Assembly: GCA_029101305.1 (NCBI GenBank)
Contig: JAQXQS010000194.1
Coordinates: 16,279 to 80,278 of the forward strand
Length of the DNA stretch: 64,000 nucleotides
Direction of reading: 5' to 3'
Source of the DNA: Clostridia bacterium
GTDB taxonomy: Bacteria > Bacillota > Clostridia > Lachnospirales > Lachnospiraceae
The position numbers and the translations under genes were made by a program. Numbering within the stretch: position 1 is the stretch's first letter; every line of letters begins with the position of its first letter. A model generated the notes under the pieces. The model made no database searches. It saw nothing but the letters and a program-made list of their open reading frames with translations, and had not been told where the DNA came from. Shown here in pieces: positions 50,756 to 60,325 of this stretch.

Positions 50756-51523
50756 TTACTCTTTATTCATACGATACCCTGCGCCCCACACAGTCTCCAG
50801 GATTTTCGGGTTCTTATAATCATCTTCGATTTTTTCCCGGATTCGGTTAATATGTACCATTACAGTGGCACTGTCTCCCATATAATCATAGCCCCAGATT
50901 TTCTCAAACAGCTGCTCCTTGGAAAACACAATATTCGGGTTCTGGGCAAAAAATTTCAGCAGTTCGAATTCCCGGTTGGGAAAACGGATTTCTTTATCCC
51001 CTTTGTACACTTTCCAGCTGTTTGTCAGGATGCGCAGCCCATGAATCCGGATTTCCCCTGTATCTGCACTTTCTTTTTCCCCAGAAGCAGCTTCTGTGGA
51101 AAATTTCTCTTTTAGTCTCTCATATTGCCGCAGATTTGCATTCACCCTTGCGACCAGCTCTGCCGGATCGAAGGGTTTGGCAATGTAGTCATCTGCACCC
51201 AGGCCCAGCCCCCGGATCTTATCCACAGATTCTGTACGGGCAGTGACCATAAGTACCGGAATATCCAGCTTTTCCCGGATTTCCTTACAGATCTCATAGC
51301 CACTTTTCCCTGGGAGCATCAGATCCAGAAGGACCAGGTCATAATCCCTTTTCTCTAATTCACCGGCTACCTGATTGCCATCTGCAATGATCGTTGTATC
51401 AAAGCCAGCAAGCTGCAGATACGCATCTTCGATCATGCTGATGTCTTCGTCATCCTCCACGATGAGGATTCTGGCCTGGGACTTTATTTTACTTTCTGTT
51501 TTATTTTCTATTTTCTGATTCAT
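50756..51523 (-). CDS. OmpR/PhoB family response regulator
   Basis: 255 residues: a receiver domain with the acidic pair EDDED, phospho-Asp in YDLVLLDLMLPGKSG and Lys in YIAKPFDP, and a C-terminal winged helix (FPNREFELLKFFAQNPNIVFSKEQLFEKIWGYDY). It is preceded by a 16-residue Lys/Glu-rich extension. It is encoded after its kinase, with a 140-base gap that holds no clear signal. Target genes are unknown; possible autoregulation sites precede the kinase gene. Confidence 0.92.
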   Translation of the reverse strand: MNQKIENKTESKIKSQARILIVEDDEDISMIEDAYLQLAGFDTTIIADGNQVAGELEKRDYDLVLLDLMLPGKSGYEICKEIREKLDIPVLMVTARTESVDKIRGLGLGADDYIAKPFDPAELVARVNANLRQYERLKEKFSTEAASGEKESADTGEIRIHGLRILTNSWKVYKGDKEIRFPNREFELLKFFAQNPNIVFSKEQLFEKIWGYDYMGDSATVMVHINRIREKIEDDYKNPKILETVWGAGYRMNKE

Positions 51524-51663
51524 TTTCTTTTTCCTTAATCTCTTCTTATATCCACTTTTTTCAACATTTTACATATTATTATTTCATAACACTGCCATTA
51601 TAGCCTCCAAAATAATCAAAGCTGTTCGAAACCATAATTCAACATTCCTGATTATTATAAAAA

Positions 51664-52830
51664 TCATGCCTTGGATAATGGAAGGTCGATCAAGACCTGG
51701 AAGCCTTCATCACTTTCGGCCCGCACATTACCACCCATGGCCTGAACCAGATATTTCACAATATAAAGGCCAAGCCCGTTTCCTTCTTTCTTATTTCTGG
51801 ATTCATCTCCACGGTAGAACTCCTCAAACACATTCGGAAGCTTCTCTTTTTCAATTCCCACTCCATTATCCCTGACGCAAAGACAGATTCCACCTTTTGT
51901 CCTTGTCACGGCTATTTCGATTCGCACAGGGCTGACCTCCGCATATTTCAGGCTGTTTCCGATCAGATTGTCAATCACACGGGTAAATTGCACCTGATCA
52001 ATATACACCCAGATTTCCTTCTCCAGAAGTCTTGTCTCCAGCACTGCCGCTTCCGGTTGTAAAACAGTCCTCTTTTCTTCCACATAATTTTCCAGCCAGG
52101 AATTCAGCTCTGTTTTCTTTAATTCCAGAGGCACATTGCCGCTTTCCATTCTGGAAAGATAAAACAGCTGATTTAAAAGCCCGTCCATATCTTCTGTCCT
52201 TTTGTACGCTGCCTGGAGAAATTTTTCCTGCAGCTGTGGTGTGGCCGCTACTCCATCCAGCACTCCCTTCACAGAACCGCGAATCGCCGTAAGGGGTGTG
52301 CGCAGATCATGGGAAATTCCAGCGATCATGTCTGTCCGCGCCTTCTCATACTTCCGGTTCTTCTCCCGCTCTTCCAGAAGATGAATCTGCATATCATTAA
52401 AGGAAGCGCATACATTCTGAAACTCCAGGTCTCCTTTGCAAACGACCGGTGTAGTCAGGTCGTTTTCCTGGATTCGTCCAGCCCCTTCTCCCAGGGCATC
52501 TAACGGCTCCATAATGTGTGCCGTCAGTCTCCCAGTAAAAATCTGACTGACCAGAAGCAGCACTCCGATACACAGAAGGCCATCTAATCCGAAATAAAGA
52601 AAGAACTGCTCCCTGTGAATGGTCCAGCCTTCCAGAATTTCATCCAGGCCGCCCTCCTGCTCTATGTTTTCCGTATTCTGCACAGAGAGGAACAGTTCTT
52701 CCTCCACCGATTCCGCATACATTTTTACAATCACAAGATTTATTGCCAAAAAAAGAACCAGTGTTGTCAGTACCATCACTGTGTTAGACAGAAAAATTCT
52801 TTTCCTCACACTTGTAACCTTTTCAGACAT
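51664..52830 (-). CDS. Sensor histidine kinase
   Basis: 388 residues: two membrane helices (about 12-34 and 74-98) enclosing a short extracellular loop of about 40 residues, then HAMP, HisKA with the phospho-His in GISHDLRTPLTAIRG, and HATPase with DNLIGNSLKYAEV, DNGVGIEKEKLPNVFEEF and GNGLGLYIVK. The small sensor loop is typical of intramembrane or envelope-stress kinases of Firmicutes. Its ribosome site lies in the 3' arm of the hairpin at 52836-52864. Confidence 0.93.
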   Translation of the reverse strand: MSEKVTSVRKRIFLSNTVMVLTTLVLFLAINLVIVKMYAESVEEELFLSVQNTENIEQEGGLDEILEGWTIHREQFFLYFGLDGLLCIGVLLLVSQIFTGRLTAHIMEPLDALGEGAGRIQENDLTTPVVCKGDLEFQNVCASFNDMQIHLLEEREKNRKYEKARTDMIAGISHDLRTPLTAIRGSVKGVLDGVAATPQLQEKFLQAAYKRTEDMDGLLNQLFYLSRMESGNVPLELKKTELNSWLENYVEEKRTVLQPEAAVLETRLLEKEIWVYIDQVQFTRVIDNLIGNSLKYAEVSPVRIEIAVTRTKGGICLCVRDNGVGIEKEKLPNVFEEFYRGDESRNKKEGNGLGLYIVKYLVQAMGGNVRAESDEGFQVLIDLPLSKA

Positions 52831-52835
52831 AGAAA

Positions 52836-52867
52836 AATCCCCTTTCGCTTTCTGAAAGGGGATTATA
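52836..52867 (-). promoter_or_regulatory. Promoter -10 and leader hairpin of the kinase gene
   Basis: TATAAT at 52862-52867 on the minus strand has no good -35. AATCCCCTTTC pairs with GAAAGGGGATT directly downstream, followed by TTTTC and the ATG at 52830, so the GGGG ribosome site is buried. Two TTTAACA repeats (about 52879 and 52902) upstream are possible regulator sites. Confidence 0.6.
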
Positions 52868-52964
52868 ATAGTTTTTGTTAAATTTCTGGTATGTGGAATG
52901 TTAAATTAAGATTAAGTGGGTGCTAAATTATTTATAAATTAACGTCACCCAACCGCTCCCATCA

Positions 52965-53945
52965 TTAATCTATTCCATACTCTTTAAGTAACTTATTACG
53001 AAACGCTTCGTCATCAAATGACCGTTTCAAATCCTCAATGCGATTATCTCTCAGTAAAAATTTCGTAAGTCTTTGTTCTCGTTCTGCACCAATCCGGATT
53101 CCTTTTGTAATTCCCTCTGTTCTTGCCTCTTCTTGTAGCCCTAGAATTCCTGCACAAACATCCACTTTTTCTTCCTCATCTTCCCGTTCGATTCTCATTC
53201 CTGTCATCTCCTCCATTACTCTGGTTGCTTTTATGTCCATACTTTTAAATGCTACGTTAGTTTCCACAAGTTCTTTCAGTTTCTTTGTATCTTTCGAGTA
53301 TTTGATAAACTGCATTACTTCTCGAAAACTAGAAGTAAAATGTTCTATCTCCTCTTCACTCATTTCACCTGGCGCAATCAGATTAATTCTATAGTCTGGA
53401 ACCAAAGATAATATCTTTTCGTCCTGAACAACTAACATCTCATGCAATGATCTGGGAGCAACCCAGTCGTCTGCTCCGAAATACACAACCACAGTTATAA
53501 CTGGCAGCAACCTGTCCTCTCTGTAAAACCCAGAAAGAAATTCTGAAGAATCCGGCTTCTTCTCGTCAGAATTCTTTTTCCTCAATGCTCTCCTATGTGA
53601 AGACTCTGCTTTCTGTACCTGTGCAGCATATTCCAAGGAATCATATACCATGTTTTTCACAGGCATTGCATAATGAACTCTGGACTGATTCTCCACTCCC
53701 AACAGCAGATACACTGCATTTTCATCTTCCATAGCACTAAGAATCTTAAATACATCCCGGTACTTTTGATAAGGTACCGCTGTTCCATCTGCTCCATAGG
53801 GTATAATCACGTTCGCTGTATCCAGTTCTTTCAGTTTCTTAGGCTCAATAACCTTTTCTCCCTGGTAAATCATATGGTTGAACACATCTGCAAATACCTC
53901 TGTGTCCTCCATGTACTCTTTTGTGATGATATCCTTTCTTCCCAT
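52965..53945 (-). CDS. Rpn/YhgA-like PD-(D/E)XK nuclease family protein
   Basis: About 326 residues. ADVFNHMIYQGEKVI, LLGVENQSRVHYAMPVKNMVYDSLEYA and the VITVVVYFGADDWVAPRSLHEML segment match the Rpn recombination-promoting nuclease / putative transposase family; GVENQS is the equivalent of the E-x-Q nuclease site. Such genes are multicopy in gut Firmicutes and are linked to RecA-independent recombination. The frame opens at a GTG at 53957, but the ATG at 53945 with AGAAGG upstream is preferred. Isolated gene with a strong terminator beyond it on the other side (54141-54189). Confidence 0.82.
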   Translation of the reverse strand: MGRKDIITKEYMEDTEVFADVFNHMIYQGEKVIEPKKLKELDTANVIIPYGADGTAVPYQKYRDVFKILSAMEDENAVYLLLGVENQSRVHYAMPVKNMVYDSLEYAAQVQKAESSHRRALRKKNSDEKKPDSSEFLSGFYREDRLLPVITVVVYFGADDWVAPRSLHEMLVVQDEKILSLVPDYRINLIAPGEMSEEEIEHFTSSFREVMQFIKYSKDTKKLKELVETNVAFKSMDIKATRVMEEMTGMRIEREDEEEKVDVCAGILGLQEEARTEGITKGIRIGAEREQRLTKFLLRDNRIEDLKRSFDDEAFRNKLLKEYGID

Positions 53946-54140
53946 GGATTTCACCACCTTCTATGTTTTGTTTTTTCAGAAGAGCTTATGTATATCTGTT
54001 ACTCTTATGATATCTATAAGATAACATATCTCACCGTCTTTTTAAAGGAAAAGATTTTCTAAAAGAATAAATATTATTTAATAAGTTTTACAAAAATTTA
54101 ATTATTTCTGGAATCACATATCACAAGACCCCAGATGAGT

Positions 54141-54189
54141 AAAAAGAGAATCTCTAACACATGAATGTGCATCAGAGATTCTCTTTTTC
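54141..54189. terminator. Strong bidirectional terminator
   Basis: AAAAAGAGAATCTCT and AGAGATTCTCTTTTT form a perfect 15-bp stem around an 18-base loop. It separates the Rpn gene from the gene remnant at 54240. From 53946 to 54140 only AT-rich sequence is seen. Confidence 0.9.
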
Positions 54190-54239
54190 GGACCGTTAAT
54201 AACCGTTTAAGGCTTATAATTATCACATTCCTGAAACTG

Positions 54240-55439
54240 TTATTTGTCCTGTACGATGAAATAATATGGTACCGTTAACAATTTCTGATTATTCTTTGTA
54301 ACGGTTATAAGCAATTGATAACTACCAGCCGCAGTGATTCCTCCAAGGCTAAATTCATTATCTCCCTGCATCACGCTTGCATCCAGGAAGTTACCACTAT
54401 AGCCATTTACTCCTTTCTGCTGAATCGTTGCATGAACAGTACTATCTGAAGGAATATCCTTCATTGTTATGGTTAGCTTTAGTTTATCTGTTATTTTCAG
54501 GATTTTCTGTGTTCCTGCGATTTTCAACGAAGGAGTTGGCGTATCGGCAATTTTCAATGAAAGATCATTTATCACCGCTTCTGTTTCGTATTCTGCTGCC
54601 TGTGGCAGATCCGAAACCGTTTCAACTGCATCCCCTACGCAGAGTTTTGCCTCTACAGGATACGTTTTTCCTCTTTGTGATGCCAGTTCAGACTCCAGTG
54701 ACAGACTCACTATATCACTCTGTTCCCATCCAAGCGGGACTACAAATATATCGTTATTATTTTTCCTGTATGTATAGGTCTTATCGCTCTCTTTAATAAT
54801 CAATTTTGCATCTGCCGGAAATTGTGTATCACTTGCAGCACTTACTTTTAATATCAGATTTTTACGATTCCATCTGCAGCCCCCATTATTGTTCGGTGCA
54901 GTTATCTGGAGATTTTCTGCTGTTCCCCTCAGTCCAAATATTCCTTTCGCCTCCATCTTTATCGCCACAGAAGCCTTGACTGAATCGGTTGATTCTGTGT
55001 CCTTATGCATATACGCCAAGGTTACGTTTAAAGAATCAGAAGATATTCCACTTGCTGCTTTTGAAAAATCAAAAACAAAGCGATACTCTTGATTTTTCCC
55101 ATAATTATAAGAAAAGCTTCCAGCAACTCCCATTTTATTGAAATCAGATAACTGGATTGTTGTTCCTGACGGATGATTATTGTACCAATACGCACCATTT
55201 GTCTGCATAATGATCGTTGTTCCGCTTGGAAGTTCCTCACTTAATTCCAAAGATGGCTGCGATGAATATACGTCGCCAAGTTTCTGTATTGTATACATTA
55301 CAGTAAATGCATCATCTCTGGCTGCATTGCATGTGTCGCTTCCCTGAAATGTTCCGAATTGCTGTCCAGCAGTACATTTTCCCTCAACACTAACTCCTAC
55401 TGCTGCAGATTTTATCTGATATTTTACAATAACACTCGC
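54240..55439 (-). pseudogene. 5'-truncated gene for a beta-rich secreted or surface protein
   Basis: The frame is open from 55439 to a stop at 54240 (399 codons), but the first ATG is codon 48 (55298) and has no ribosome site. Codons 1-47 contain no ATG, GTG or TTG yet read like protein (SVIVKYQIKSAAVGVSVEG... TFQGSDTCNAARDDAFTV). The 352 residues after the ATG look like a beta-sandwich extracellular protein (TPSLKIAGTQKILKITDKLKLTITMKD; AAGSYQLLITVTKNN). No signal peptide is present. I interpret it as the 3' part of a larger surface-protein gene whose 5' end was lost in a deletion that also truncated the upstream gene. Confidence 0.6.
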
Positions 55440-56806
55440 TTATCCTTCTGCTTTAATACCTCTTCTGCATTTCGAAGACCATGAAAACCTACAAAAAGCT
55501 CCGGTCTTCTATCAAGTACTCTGTCAAGAACCGTTTCTGCAAAATAGGCTACCATCTGGGAATGCAGATAAGTAGTCAGATGACGGGTAACGACAAACCG
55601 GTACAGGCGTTCAATTTTTTCTTCCGGAGAGGGAATATAACGGTAAAATTCCGGCTCGAATCCAAGCACCCAGAGTCCGTTATTTAACGAATATGCAAAA
55701 TTCCTGTCATGGGTATACTTGCGGATAAAAGACTCGATAATATCTGTATATTTCAGCAAAATCTGCTTCTGCTCTTGTGCGGAAAGCCCTGCCTTCGGCA
55801 GAAGAACAAGAATCTCTTCCGTATAGGTTGTATAAAAGGAAATAATATCGTCTTCTCTTGTTTTCAAAAGCGGGGCACGCTTATCCACATAGGAATCCAA
55901 AGTGGAAAGAGCCTCCCTTGGAGCAATCTTGTTATGATCCAGCAGGTATTCTATATGGGTAATCAAAAGATCCGAGGAGCATTCAAGCAGTTCCTTATCT
56001 TTCGCAGCTTCCCGCTTAAATTCCGCTTCGCTTCGCACTTCCATCCATTCTACCATTTGTGGCGTGGCACTGACATGGTTATTTCGATAGATATTGTAAG
56101 ATTCTGTTTCAAACCGTGCGATAAAACGATCCAGAATAGCCACGCTTCTCTCCGACTCCGGCAGCTTCATATAAGCAAGAAAATCCGGACTGTTACGAAG
56201 TTCCTTTGCATCTAACCAATAGCTATAGGCTTCGTCCATGGTAATGGTAAGCAGACAGGTTTCAACCATCAGAACGTTTGCATATGCAACTGCCAGATCA
56301 CGATAGATCAGATGGCGCTCTTTGGGATCAACCAGTTTCGCCAGTTCAAACAGTTTGCGATAACAATCCATGGAAGCATCTCCATAGCCCTGGTGAATAA
56401 TCCTTGAAACTTCAAGATTCACAAATGCCAGACATAAATATAAAAAGATCAGATGTACATAATCTTTCTTTTCTTCATAATGTGGAAGAAGCAGACGAAC
56501 CAGCTCCTGAAGCAGGAACATATCGCCGTAAGCGCTTACATACAAAGCTCTTGTATACTCAAGCAAAACATCATAATCCTCATCTGAAGGGCTTGTATCC
56601 AGTTCCCCTTTCATCCAGCTCAAAAGCTGCTTTTGCTCAAGCTGGTTTTTCTGGTAGAATTCCAGTGTCACTACAGAGCGCTCCTGAAAACGCTGCAGGC
56701 GTTCTTCCGGGGAGAGTGCACTGTGAAGTGCCTTCCCCATTTCTTCATACTTCTTTGAACGCTCACTGATATTTTTAAAAATAGAAACTGCCTCTTCGAT
56801 GTTCAT
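55424..56806 (-). CDS. C-terminally truncated HD-domain signalling protein
   Basis: 460 residues, helical and TPR-like (KKYEEMGKALHSALSPEERLQRF; LLQELVRLLLPHYEEKKDYVHLIFLYLCLAF). It ends LTTYLHSQMVAYFAETVLDRVLDRRPELFVGFHGLRNAEEVLKQKDKRVLL, which in homologues as I recall them leads into an HD phosphohydrolase domain (FIRNAALCHDIGK-like). That domain is absent, so the gene looks cut after residue 460. It overlaps the following remnant by 16 bases. The frame opens at 56821; the ATG at 56806 has GAGGGG at six-base spacing. A possible cyclic-nucleotide role for the full-length form is inference. Confidence 0.6.
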   Translation of the reverse strand: MNIEEAVSIFKNISERSKKYEEMGKALHSALSPEERLQRFQERSVVTLEFYQKNQLEQKQLLSWMKGELDTSPSDEDYDVLLEYTRALYVSAYGDMFLLQELVRLLLPHYEEKKDYVHLIFLYLCLAFVNLEVSRIIHQGYGDASMDCYRKLFELAKLVDPKERHLIYRDLAVAYANVLMVETCLLTITMDEAYSYWLDAKELRNSPDFLAYMKLPESERSVAILDRFIARFETESYNIYRNNHVSATPQMVEWMEVRSEAEFKREAAKDKELLECSSDLLITHIEYLLDHNKIAPREALSTLDSYVDKRAPLLKTREDDIISFYTTYTEEILVLLPKAGLSAQEQKQILLKYTDIIESFIRKYTHDRNFAYSLNNGLWVLGFEPEFYRYIPSPEEKIERLYRFVVTRHLTTYLHSQMVAYFAETVLDRVLDRRPELFVGFHGLRNAEEVLKQKDKRVLL

Positions 56807-56862
56807 ATAAAAGCCCCTCAATACTCTTTATCGTCTAGATTTTGTATTTCTTTTTAAATACT

Positions 56863-57834
56863 CTAGCACCTTAAATCAAGATATGCAACCTCTTCTGTTG
56901 AAATTTCCAGATTAAATGCCTCCACATTTTTTATCATTCTCTCATTTCTGGACATACTTGCAGCTGCAAAAGTATTAATCGGTTGGGCAAAAATCCAGCT
57001 CATTGCGATCTGTGGCACTGTCACATTATATTTTTCCGCCAACAGCTCACATCTTTTTAACCGCTCAAAATTATCCTCGCATGCATATCCTTTTACCGCA
57101 GGGGAATCCAGGAAATCCTGCACACGATCTTTATCTGTACTTTTCATTTTACCGGAAAAAAGTCCTCTTCCCAGAGAAGAATACGCGATCACAGGCATCT
57201 GGTTCTTCTCATACCAGGCTCTTGCTTCTTCATTCTCCGGACCGGATATGGTTACACAGCCGCCTCCCCAGGGATCCTGAGCCTGTCGTGCAAGGCCAAA
57301 GTTAGGGCTGGATACGGAAAAAGAAATCAGATTATGCTTGTATGCATATTCATTGGCTTCCTCAATCCGGGTATGCGTCCAGTTGGAACCTCCGAAAGCG
57401 CCAATTTTGCCCTCAGAATGCATGGCATTAAACACCTCTACTGGTACTGCCACATCCGTCTCCGGATCATCTCTGTGAAGCAGATAGATATCAATATAAT
57501 CTGTCTTTAATTCTTTTAATGACTTCTCCAGGTCTTTTCGCATGGCTTTTTCATTTACTCTCTTGCGGCCGAATATATCTGGATGTGCGCACTTGCTTAA
57601 GATTACCACTTCATCTCTTTTTCCGCTTTTTTCCAGCCAGTTTCCAAGAGAGCGCTCCGCATGCATATAATTCCTGGCCGTATCAAACGCATTGATTCCA
57701 TTGGTAAGTGCTGCTTCAAAAACTTCAGTTCCATCCTTACCATTCTGGATGAGTGGAAATGCAGTACCTGCAAAAATTCTTGATACTTTCTTGTTTACAT
57801 AGGGAATGTCTGTGTAGAATGTATTTTTTTCCAT
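56863..57834 (-). CDS. Aldo/keto reductase
   Basis: A 323-residue NADPH-dependent TIM-barrel oxidoreductase. The tetrad Asp and Tyr are in FDTARNYMHAERSLG, Lys in VVILSKCAH, and His in YLLHRDDPE. The family reduces aldehydes, ketones and sugars; the substrate is unknown. It has its own start with a weak AAGGAA ribosome site and lies in line with the neighbours, so operon membership is unclear. Confidence 0.9.
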   Translation of the reverse strand: MEKNTFYTDIPYVNKKVSRIFAGTAFPLIQNGKDGTEVFEAALTNGINAFDTARNYMHAERSLGNWLEKSGKRDEVVILSKCAHPDIFGRKRVNEKAMRKDLEKSLKELKTDYIDIYLLHRDDPETDVAVPVEVFNAMHSEGKIGAFGGSNWTHTRIEEANEYAYKHNLISFSVSSPNFGLARQAQDPWGGGCVTISGPENEEARAWYEKNQMPVIAYSSLGRGLFSGKMKSTDKDRVQDFLDSPAVKGYACEDNFERLKRCELLAEKYNVTVPQIAMSWIFAQPINTFAAASMSRNERMIKNVEAFNLEISTEEVAYLDLRC

Positions 57835-57869
57835 AATTTATGTTCCTTACTTTTCAAATTTGTCAGAGC

Positions 57870-58640
57870 CTATTTACCAATCGTAAATTCCACTGCATGC
57901 TTCCGCTTCCAGATTGGAAATAAATTACGTTGGCACACGTAATTCTCCCGTTCTTTAATCGCAATCGCCTGAAAGAATGTTCTCCACATCTTAGTGTACG
58001 AATCTTCATAGTCTTCTGTTTTCCTAAGTGTTTCAAACTCGCTGTCAGTCAGATATCGTAAATAATTGCTTCCATCTTTCGGGTGTACACAGGCAGTCTT
58101 ACGGTTATCGTCAATGATCATCCAGTATTCTGATGGCATGCGGTCTGCAAAGTGTCTCCCCACCAGCATGATCACATCGTTTTTGGGTTCCAGGTGACTG
58201 ACATAAACCTGATTATCCATTGACTGAAACCTGGCAAATTCCCGAAAATGATGACTCTCATTGCTGACCCTGCGACGAAGCTCTAACATCCGCATTACAT
58301 GTGGATTGGAATATTGTTCCAACACCGTCTTTCCTACCGCGAAGCCAACCCGCAGAAAATTATAAATAATCTGCAATGCATCCTCCTGGACAGCCAACGT
58401 GGCATAGTATACATCCAGATATGCTTCCTCTGAAATATCTCTGCGGATAGAACGGATCACCTTCTCAGCCTTCCCGCAGTCTCTATCCACATGAATATAT
58501 TCATCAAACATCGTCTGCTGAAATACAGGTTCTTTTCTTAATTGTACCTGATCGTGTCCTATCCGTAAAGCTTCCGCCCATGCATCATAAATACAGGTCA
58601 TAATATCCTCAAGCCTGTCCTGGCAAGTAAATATCTTCAT
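57870..58640 (-). CDS. TIGR03915/DUF4130 family putative DNA repair protein
   Basis: 256 residues. The N-terminus (MKIFTCQDRLEDIMTCIYDAW) and central ELRRRVSNESHHFREFARFQSM match the DUF4130 family, which is almost always paired with the radical SAM protein encoded upstream (58740-60266). The biochemical reaction is not established; a role in DNA repair or base modification is the standing hypothesis. GGAGAG precedes the ATG. A family B repeat (58680-58740) fills the 99-base gap between the two genes. Confidence 0.88.
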   Translation of the reverse strand: MKIFTCQDRLEDIMTCIYDAWAEALRIGHDQVQLRKEPVFQQTMFDEYIHVDRDCGKAEKVIRSIRRDISEEAYLDVYYATLAVQEDALQIIYNFLRVGFAVGKTVLEQYSNPHVMRMLELRRRVSNESHHFREFARFQSMDNQVYVSHLEPKNDVIMLVGRHFADRMPSEYWMIIDDNRKTACVHPKDGSNYLRYLTDSEFETLRKTEDYEDSYTKMWRTFFQAIAIKERENYVCQRNLFPIWKRKHAVEFTIGK

Positions 58641-58679
58641 TGCTTTTCTCTCCGACTATTCTTGTTCCCATATAAAACA

Positions 58680-58740
58680 GTAACGGTTCATGGCCAGCCT
58701 CCATAATGCGACCCATTTCGTCAGTGTGACGTATCCGCTT
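58680..58740. repeat. Dispersed repeat family B, left-half copy
   Basis: GTAACGGTTCATGGCCAGCC, then ATAATGCGACCCATTTCGTC, AGTGTGACGTATCCGC: nearly the left half of the 32173 element. It lies in the gap between the radical SAM gene and the DUF4130 gene. Confidence 0.8.
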
Positions 58741-60266
58741 CATCCAATTCCAAAATCAGCCAGTGACATCTGCGTAAATGTCTCATTAACATGCCTGGCA
58801 TTCCATATCTCCACATGATCAGCACTGGTCAGCTGACGTACAATATAAGCTTCTTCAATGGGTGTATGATACATCTGCTTCCCTCCACAGGTGATAAAAT
58901 AATGCGCTCTTTTTAACACAACGCCCATTTTCTTCAGACTGATAAAATCCAGCTTGCCATGACGTCTGGCATAAGTGATGCGATCAGCGGATTTCGGTCC
59001 GATTCCAGGCACTCTCAGCAACATAGCGTAGCTTGCCTTCTCTACTTCTACCGGAAACTGCTCCAGATGTCTCAGTGCCCAGTCACATTTGGGATCTACC
59101 AGCTCATTGAAATTAGGTCTGTCTTCTGATAATAGTTCCCCCACCTGAAATCCATAAAAACGAAGCAGCCAGTCTGCCTGATACAGCCTGTGCTCCCGCA
59201 AAAGAGGTGCTGGTGTTCCAGGCTTCGGCAAAGCTGTATCTTCATTCAAAGGAATATATGCTGAATAAAAAACCCTTTTCAGATCAAAGCCCTGATATAG
59301 TTGCTGCGTCGTATTCAATAAGGTATAATCACTTTCGCCTGTAGCGCCAATGATCATCTGGGTACTCTGTCCTGCAGGCGCAAAACTGCGCTTCAATCTG
59401 GACATATCATGTGGAGCCAGCTGACAGGCATTATTCCAAGTCAGCAGACCATCCAGGTTTTCATTCTTTTTATTAAAATACAAATCCTGGCTTTTCTTAT
59501 CTTCTGTTTGCATTACAGCCTTCGCATTATCCAGCTTTCTGGAAAATAATCGCTTTGATTCTTCTGAAAAAATACCGTTATTCAGATATTGATTTCCACG
59601 GCTTCTTTCCATATATGCTGATTTACCAATTGCCATGCGATGTGCTGCAATGGTATTCTGGACTTTCCCCATTGGATTCAGGATGGTACCCATTGTCTTA
59701 TTCGGTGCAAGTGTCTTAAGCCCGGCCTCTGTAGGAAGCTCCAGATTAATACTGATTCGGTCTGCAAGGTAACCAGCTGCAGCAAGCAGCTCATCTGAAG
59801 CTCCAGGAATGGTCTTCACATGAATATATCCATTAAAATGATATCTGGTACGCAAAAGAAGCAATGTTTCACACATCTTCTCCATAGTATAAGTGGGGTT
59901 TTTCAAAACTCCGGAACTCAAGAAAAGACCTTCTATATAGTTCCGCTTATAAAATTCCACCGTCAGTTCGCAGATTTCTTCTGGTGTAAACGTAGCACGC
60001 TTCACATCATTACTGGCACGATTGATGCAGTATTTACAATCGTAAGCGCAATGATTCGTCATCAATATTTTTAACAAAGAAATACATCTGCCATCTGCTG
60101 CAAAACTGTGACAAATGCCACATGCCTCTGCATTGCCCAGTTCTCCTTTCTTTCCCCGGCGGCTTGATCCGCTTGAGGTACATGCAACATCATATTTCGC
60201 CGCATCTGCCAGAATCTGTAGTTTCTCCTGTGTGGTATATCTGTTGTCTATAATATCTCTGTTCAT
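58740..60266 (-). CDS. Radical SAM protein, putative DNA modification/repair (TIGR03916 type)
   Basis: About 508 residues. The radical SAM cluster motif Cys-x3-Cys-x2-Cys is in TNHCAYDCKYCINRAS, with additional N-terminal cysteines (NAEACGICHSF). A C-terminal helix-hairpin-helix (LLRVPGIGPKSADRITYARR) suggests DNA binding. It is paired with the DUF4130 gene downstream. The frame opens at 60347, but conserved sequence begins MNRDIIDNRYTTQEKLQIL at the ATG at 60266. No ribosome site is visible, and the predicted transcription start coincides with that ATG. Two LexA-type boxes lie over and above the promoter. Confidence 0.92.
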   Translation of the reverse strand: MNRDIIDNRYTTQEKLQILADAAKYDVACTSSGSSRRGKKGELGNAEACGICHSFAADGRCISLLKILMTNHCAYDCKYCINRASNDVKRATFTPEEICELTVEFYKRNYIEGLFLSSGVLKNPTYTMEKMCETLLLLRTRYHFNGYIHVKTIPGASDELLAAAGYLADRISINLELPTEAGLKTLAPNKTMGTILNPMGKVQNTIAAHRMAIGKSAYMERSRGNQYLNNGIFSEESKRLFSRKLDNAKAVMQTEDKKSQDLYFNKKNENLDGLLTWNNACQLAPHDMSRLKRSFAPAGQSTQMIIGATGESDYTLLNTTQQLYQGFDLKRVFYSAYIPLNEDTALPKPGTPAPLLREHRLYQADWLLRFYGFQVGELLSEDRPNFNELVDPKCDWALRHLEQFPVEVEKASYAMLLRVPGIGPKSADRITYARRHGKLDFISLKKMGVVLKRAHYFITCGGKQMYHTPIEEAYIVRQLTSADHVEIWNARHVNETFTQMSLADFGIG

Positions 60267-60272
60267 ATTTTC

Positions 60273-60301
60273 ATTATACAAACAAGCGTTCTGTTTTACA
60301 A
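60273..60301 (-). promoter_or_regulatory. Predicted promoter of the radical SAM repair pair
   Basis: TTGTAA (60296-60301), a 17-base spacer and TATAAT (60273-60278) on the minus strand. The predicted +1 is 60266, the A of the start codon. Confidence 0.7.
60279..60292. promoter_or_regulatory. LexA/DinR-type box 1
   Basis: CAAACAAGCGTTCT matches CRAACnnnnGTTYG with one mismatch and lies in the promoter spacer. Confidence 0.65.
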
Positions 60302-60311
60302 GTCTTTTTTT

Positions 60312-60325
60312 CGAACATTTGTTTG
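60312..60325. promoter_or_regulatory. LexA/DinR-type box 2
   Basis: CGAACATTTGTTTG fits CRAACnnnnGTTYG exactly. It is 33 bp from box 1 (centre to centre), and the two halves form a larger inverted repeat with flanking TATAAT sequences. Confidence 0.7.

Noticed and set aside
52965-53945. Rpn-type gene considered as an insertion sequence
   Set aside because: No flanking inverted repeats or target duplications were seen; the family is a nuclease often labelled transposase.
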